Shown: one piece after another, positions 5,796 through 9,013 of the stretch
Numbering within the stretch: the first letter of the stretch is position 1
How the letters are laid out: the number at the start of each line of letters is the position of its first letter
NCBI RefSeq assembly: GCF_946187255.1
Contig: NZ_CAMHRZ010000138.1
Location: forward strand, 1 to 9,013
Direction: 5' to 3'
DNA length: 9,013 bases
Origin: an uncultured Ruminococcus sp.
Lineage (GTDB): Bacteria; Bacillota; Clostridia; Oscillospirales; Ruminococcaceae
Notes under the pieces: generated by a model
Told to the model about the DNA's origin: nothing
Database searches by the model: none
What the model saw: only the letters and a program-made list of their open reading frames with translations
Translations under genes and position numbers: made by a program

Positions 5796-6254
5796 TCATT
5801 CTACCCATTCTTCGACTGTAAACGGCCACATATTGGTGTGATACTTTACCGTGAACTGACATGGGTAGCCGTTCACGGCTTCAAAAGACAAAGCAAAGCC
5901 ATTTTCCGTGAAATGCTGATAATGTGCGTAGTTGAAGTTCCCCACATACATTCCGCTGAGCTTGAAGCCTGCGTCTAAGGCATTGGGGTACCACCTGTCA
6001 TTTTTCAGGTTGAAATGTTCCAGCCACCCCATAGCTTTTTTCACACAGTCGTCCAGCTCACGGAACACCTTTAGAGTAAAAGCGCATATCTCAGGCGAAA
6101 GTTTATCGTCCTCAGCTTCGATGATGAGGTCTATGGCTTCGCCGTCCTGCATATCAATGTACGCGCGGGCAAAGCCTTTGTAAATATCCAGCTTACCGGC
6201 CTCATTTCTTTCGAGATATGTGATAAGCTCATCGACAGTAATTAACTCTATCAT
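5796..6254 (-). CDS. Hypothetical acidic protein, 152 residues
   Basis: I do not recognise this family. It is a soluble, acidic protein with no signal peptide or membrane helix. An N-terminal half rich in Asp/Glu (YIDMQDGEAIDLIIEAEDD, 32-50) is followed by a predicted helix with paired cysteines (Cys57, Cys70). The C-terminal half is rich in aromatics and probably beta-stranded (KLSGMYVGNFNYAHYQHF 98-115; QFTVKYHTNMWPFTVEEWVE ending). The ATG at 6254 is chosen over GTG 6263 because the GTG lies inside the likely Shine-Dalgarno AAAGGGTG. It sits between the recR terminator and its own strong terminator, with no clear promoter, so it may depend on read-through from recR. The size, acidity and aromatic strands resemble small immunity-type proteins, but that is only a resemblance. 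Confidence 0.75.
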   Translation of the reverse strand: MIELITVDELITYLERNEAGKLDIYKGFARAYIDMQDGEAIDLIIEAEDDKLSPEICAFTLKVFRELDDCVKKAMGWLEHFNLKNDRWYPNALDAGFKLSGMYVGNFNYAHYQHFTENGFALSFEAVNGYPCQFTVKYHTNMWPFTVEEWVE

Positions 6255-6260
6255 AATGTT

Positions 6261-6268
6261 CACCCTTT
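6261..6268 (-). promoter_or_regulatory. Shine-Dalgarno fixing the hypothetical protein start at 6254
   Basis: AAAGGGTG on the minus strand lies 6 bases before ATG 6254-6252. The alternative GTG at 6263-6261 is part of this site and so is an unlikely start. Confidence 0.6.
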
Positions 6269-6277
6269 CTTATGTGT

Positions 6278-6315
6278 AAAAAAAAAGCATCTCCGCCGTT
6301 ACAGCGAAGATGCTT
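6278..6315 (-). terminator. Rho-independent terminator after recR
   Basis: On the minus strand GCATCTTCGC (6313-6304) pairs with GCGGAGATGC (6296-6287), one T-G wobble and a 7-base loop. It is extended by AA/TT and followed by nine Ts (6286-6278). It lies about 8 bases after the recR stop and ends the SRP RNA-dnaX-ybaB-recR block. Confidence 0.9.
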
Positions 6316-6322
6316 GCTGTCT

Positions 6323-6925
6323 TTAGATCTCGTTCCTGTTTTCCAGCGCCTTGAATAACGTTATCTCATCCGCATACTCCAGCTGACCGCCGATAGGCAG
6401 ACCGAAAGCCAGCCTTGTGACCTTCACGCCTAAGGGTTTTAACAGCTTGGATATGTAATAAGCCGTTGCATCGCCTTCAACAGTAGGGTTTGTAGCCATG
6501 ATTATCTCATCAACTGCCTGCTCGTTCACACGCATCAGCAGCTCCTTGATCTTCAGATCGTCGGGAGATACGCCGTTTATCGGGGATATCAGCCCGTGAA
6601 GCACATGGTACACGCCCTTGAATTCGCCCGTCCTCTCAATGGCGGTGATGTCCTGAGGACTTTCCACCACGCATATAATGCAGTGATCGCGCCTGTCGTC
6701 GCTGCATATCGGACAGACCTGCCTGTCGGTGTAGTTCTGACAATACCTGCACAGATGTACAGACTTGTGTACATTCAGCACCGCATCCGCAAAAGCCTTT
6801 GCGTCGCTGTCGCTCATCTTCATAACATGATAAGCCAGACGCTGGGCGGATTTCATACCGATCCCCGGCAGCTTTGCGAACTGTTCGGTAAGCAGCACCA
6901 AAGGCAGAGCGTTAGTTTCAGCCAT
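6323..6925 (-). CDS. recR: Recombination mediator protein RecR
   Basis: RecR works with RecO (and RecF) to load RecA on SSB-coated single-stranded DNA during gap and break repair; it forms a ring-shaped clamp in the cytoplasm. At 200 residues it is the normal length. Order of features: helix-hairpin-helix at about 8-33 (LPGIGMKSAQRLAYH), a four-cysteine zinc site (Cys59, Cys62, Cys71, Cys74), and a Toprim domain at about 80-175 (VVESPQDITAIE, then ATNPTVEGDATAYYI). The C-terminal GLPIGGQLEYADEITL is family-typical. Its ATG is 9 bases after the ybaB stop, and I see no Shine-Dalgarno in the preceding 30 bases, only a TAAAAAAAT stretch. Translation probably depends on ribosomes finishing ybaB. 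The ybaB-recR pairing is conserved across many bacteria. Confidence 0.97.
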   Translation of the reverse strand: MAETNALPLVLLTEQFAKLPGIGMKSAQRLAYHVMKMSDSDAKAFADAVLNVHKSVHLCRYCQNYTDRQVCPICSDDRRDHCIICVVESPQDITAIERTGEFKGVYHVLHGLISPINGVSPDDLKIKELLMRVNEQAVDEIIMATNPTVEGDATAYYISKLLKPLGVKVTRLAFGLPIGGQLEYADEITLFKALENRNEI

Positions 6926-6934
6926 ATTTTTTTA

Positions 6935-7285
6935 TCAGAACAGACCGGGGAAGGAAACGCCGCCTGTCAGCTTCTGCATCTCAGCATCGCTGATCTCGTC
7001 CAGGTTGTCAACAGCAGCATTGAATGCAGCCTTTACCATATCCTGCAGATCCTCGATCTCTTCGGGATTAACGATCTCAGGGGAGATCTTCAGGTCGAGA
7101 ACGTTTCTCTTGCCGTTGATGGTAACCTCAACAACTCCGCCGCCTGCGGAACCCTTGAACTCTCTCTGCTCCAGGTCAGCCTGAAGTGCAGTGATCTGAT
7201 CCTGCATCTTCTGTGCCTGCTTCAGCATCTGATTCATATTGTTGGAAGGGCCTTTGCCCATACCGTTGGGAACTCTTGCTTTCAT
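6935..7285 (-). CDS. ybaB: Nucleoid-associated protein, YbaB/EbfC family
   Basis: A small dimeric DNA-binding protein of the YbaB/EbfC family, thought to bind the nucleoid and assist recombination or replication with its dnaX and recR neighbours. It has 116 residues, slightly longer than the usual 100-110 because of an N-terminal MKARVPNGMGKGPS extension. The family pattern is clear: NMNQMLKQAQKMQDQI (first helix), SAGGGVVEVTINGKRNVLDLKISPE (beta sheet), and a C-terminal helix with DLQDMVKAAFNAA. GGAG (minus strand) lies 9 bases before the ATG. The dnaX stop is 19 bases upstream, so the genes are co-transcribed. Confidence 0.95.
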   Translation of the reverse strand: MKARVPNGMGKGPSNNMNQMLKQAQKMQDQITALQADLEQREFKGSAGGGVVEVTINGKRNVLDLKISPEIVNPEEIEDLQDMVKAAFNAAVDNLDEISDAEMQKLTGGVSFPGLF

Positions 7286-7304
7286 TTTTGATAACTCCTT
7301 AAAA

Positions 7305-8894
7305 CTAATTTTTTATATCGACTTCAATATCAAGCTTTTTAGCTTTTTCAAGCAGCCTGTTTATAGGATTTTCCGTATCTTCGGGAGACACGTTCTTCGC
7401 AGACTTTGCTTTGATATTGAAGGTCTGTCCGAAATTTTCTTTGAGTACTTCCTGTATCAGTTCGGGTGCGTTCAGCTTGCGGAACTGCTGATAGAAGAAG
7501 TCGTTGTCCACTATGATGAACACTGTTTTTCCGCCGACAAAAGCCTTTGATTTCTTCAAAAATCCGCTTATGGCGGGATTTCTGCGGCTTATCTCCTCGA
7601 TAAGTCCCTGCCAGTTCTGTATCGGCTGGATATCTTTGGGATCCACCTTCTTGAAATCGGGGTCGGGTTCGGGCTTTGCGGGTGCTTCAACTGCCTTTTC
7701 AGTATCCTCCGTATTTATAACAGTACCGTTTTTGACAGCTTCTTCCAGCCTTGCCAGCCTTTTTGCCAGTTCGGGATCGGGCATACTCGTGCTTACAGCC
7801 ATTCCCTTGCCGCCTGCGGAGGTACACAGCCTGATGATGCACATCTCCAGCTCTATCCTTTTGGAAGTGCTTCTTGCGAACCTCTCCGAGCTCTCCTGTA
7901 ATACGGATATACAGCCCAGTATCTCATTCAGCGACATCCTCTGTGCAATGCCCTCGATGCGTTTGAGCTCTTCGGGCAGACAGGTGATAAGGTCCCTGCC
8001 GTTGTCGATGGTGGCAGCCAGCATCACGTTCCTCATCTGTTCCAGCAGTTCGCCCGCCAGCACTTTGAGGTCCTTAGACATGGAATGCAGCTCATTCACC
8101 TTACGCAGCGCTTCCGCCGCATTTTTGTCAGCGATATTTTCAAGTATATCAAACAGATAATCCCTGCCCGCGATACCCGATGCATTGGATACCGTTTCCA
8201 GCGTGATATCATCCGAAAAAGCCACGCACTGGTCAAGCAGCGACAGCGCATCTCTCATGCCGCCGTCGGAAAGCCTTGCGATAAGCTCCGCCGCATCCTC
8301 ATGCAGCGTAAAGCCCTCCTGCCCTGCGATATATGTGAGCCTTGCCACTATATCCTCGGTCTTTATGCGGTTGAAGTCGAAGTGCTGACAGCGGGAAACT
8401 ATGGTGGCAGGCACCTTTTGTATCTCCGTCGTTGCAAGTATGAACTTGACGTGCGGGGGAGGTTCCTCCATAGTTTTCAGCAGCGCATTGAATGCGCCCA
8501 CCGAGAGCATGTGTACCTCATCTATGATATAGACCTTGTACTTACACATCTCAGGCGTGAACATAACGCCTTCGCGCAGTTCTCTTATATCGTTGACGCT
8601 GGCGTTTGAAGCCGCGTCTATCTCGATTATATCGCCCAGCGAGCCGTTATCCGCAGCCTTGCATATCTCGCATTCGCAGCATGGCATACCGTCCTTGCCG
8701 TTCTCGCAGTTCACAGCCTTTGCGAATATCCTGGCGCAGGTGGTCTTGCCCGTGCCTCTCGATCCTGTGAACAGGTACGCATGAGCGGTCTTGCCGCTGA
8801 TTATCTGATTTTTAAGTGTGGTCGTGATATGGGGCTGTGATACGACATCATCGAAGGTCTTCGGCCTCCATTTTCTGTATAACGCCTGGTACAC
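7305..8894 (-). CDS. dnaX: DNA polymerase III subunit gamma/tau
   Basis: AAA+ ATPase of the clamp loader that places the beta sliding clamp on primed DNA and links it to the polymerase. It has 529 residues. N-terminal signature MYQALYRKWRPKTFDDVVSQ; Walker A GSRGTGKT (44-51); zinc cysteines 63, 72, 75 and 78; Walker B VYIIDEVH (121-128); sensor 1 in LATTEIQKVP; SRC motif at 167-169. The lid and collar domains run to about 365. A charged, Pro/Glu-rich linker (about 385-430) leads to a C-terminal domain of the Firmicutes tau type, ending EVDIKN. No A-rich slippery heptamer for a frameshifted short gamma form was seen. The start is GTG 8894, with AGGAG (8908-8904) 9 bases upstream. It follows the SRP RNA gene directly. 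Confidence 0.97.
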   Translation of the reverse strand: MYQALYRKWRPKTFDDVVSQPHITTTLKNQIISGKTAHAYLFTGSRGTGKTTCARIFAKAVNCENGKDGMPCCECEICKAADNGSLGDIIEIDAASNASVNDIRELREGVMFTPEMCKYKVYIIDEVHMLSVGAFNALLKTMEEPPPHVKFILATTEIQKVPATIVSRCQHFDFNRIKTEDIVARLTYIAGQEGFTLHEDAAELIARLSDGGMRDALSLLDQCVAFSDDITLETVSNASGIAGRDYLFDILENIADKNAAEALRKVNELHSMSKDLKVLAGELLEQMRNVMLAATIDNGRDLITCLPEELKRIEGIAQRMSLNEILGCISVLQESSERFARSTSKRIELEMCIIRLCTSAGGKGMAVSTSMPDPELAKRLARLEEAVKNGTVINTEDTEKAVEAPAKPEPDPDFKKVDPKDIQPIQNWQGLIEEISRRNPAISGFLKKSKAFVGGKTVFIIVDNDFFYQQFRKLNAPELIQEVLKENFGQTFNIKAKSAKNVSPEDTENPINRLLEKAKKLDIEVDIKN

Positions 8895-8915
8895 GAACTC
8901 ACTCTCCTAAACCTT

Positions 8916-9013
8916 AAAAAAATCGATCCGACATATAGGCATGCAGGCGAAACTGTAACACACGAAACAGACCGCTTAATGCTGCTCGGTTCCCCGCCTG
9001 ACATGGTTCACAG
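8916..9013 (-). ncRNA. ffs: Signal recognition particle RNA (4.5S / scRNA), 3' part
   Basis: RNA scaffold of the signal recognition particle; it binds Ffh and FtsY to bring secretory and membrane proteins to the translocon. The minus strand shows the universally conserved domain IV: GTCAGG, stem CGG, tetraloop GGAA, stem CCG, then AGCAGC (9002-8981). GAACCAT before it and ATTAAGCGGTC after it form the neighbouring helix and asymmetric loop. About 59 bases separate AGCAGC from a seven-T tract (8922-8916), close to the short 4.5S form and less than the long Bacillus Alu-containing form, but the 5' end is outside the window so the type is unsettled. The T tract, after a terminal helix whose other strand is outside the window, may mark the 3' end. 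The location just upstream of dnaX matches B. subtilis scr. Confidence 0.93.

Noticed and set aside
6596..7291. 231-codon plus-strand open frame opposite recR and ybaB
   Set aside because: Antisense to two clearly conserved genes and without recognisable motifs.
7305..8894. Programmed frameshift in dnaX producing a short gamma form
   Set aside because: No A-rich slippery heptamer of the E. coli type was found on the coding strand.
1..9013. CRISPR array, insertion sequence, tRNA or riboswitch
   Set aside because: No regularly spaced repeats, transposase-like frame, terminal inverted repeats, cloverleaf or recognisable riboswitch core was seen; gaps between genes are all under 160 bases.

Overview
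The window looks like a piece of a Ruminococcus-type chromosome (Firmicutes, Clostridia, Oscillospiraceae). Three things point there: a GH9/CBM3c cellulase with fibronectin-like repeats, strong purine-rich Shine-Dalgarno sites, and the Gram-positive gene block SRP RNA - dnaX - ybaB - recR. The genus is an inference from protein style and gene order; no database was searched. I see no mobile element, CRISPR array, tRNA or phage gene.

Layout. (1) 1-1444, plus strand: the 3' part of a secreted GH9 cellulase, comprising the end of the catalytic domain, a CBM3c-like module and two fibronectin-like repeats. It ends at a strong hairpin terminator (1469-1500). (2) 1534-2475, minus strand: a SpoIID-family lytic transglycosylase converging on that terminator. 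A sequence resembling a sporulation sigma-E promoter lies just upstream of it. (3) 2561-5690, plus strand: a four-gene transcription unit with a near-consensus promoter (GTGACA, 17 bp, TGG-TATAAT). It encodes a SUKH (SMI1/KNR4) protein, a multi-pass membrane protein related to CPBP/Abi proteases but with eroded catalytic motifs, the tRNA adenosine deaminase TadA, and a small DUF1294 membrane protein. The last two junctions overlap by a few bases, and the unit ends at a perfect stem terminator. (4) 5752-6254, minus strand: an unrecognised acidic 152-residue protein with its own terminator. (5) 6278-9013, minus strand: the 3' part of SRP RNA, then dnaX, ybaB (nucleoid-associated) and recR, closed by a terminator.

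How the genes work together. Region 5 is a housekeeping block for protein targeting, replication clamp loading and recombinational repair, in the order known from Bacillus subtilis. In B. subtilis tadA lies just upstream of the SRP RNA gene. Here tadA is on the opposite strand beyond recR, inside an unusual operon headed by two proteins from immunity-associated superfamilies. The least explained content is this SUKH / degenerate CPBP pair coupled to an essential tRNA-editing gene, together with the orphan acidic protein between the two blocks. The SpoIID gene with its sigma-E-like promoter is also notable, because ruminococci are usually regarded as poor or non-sporulators.
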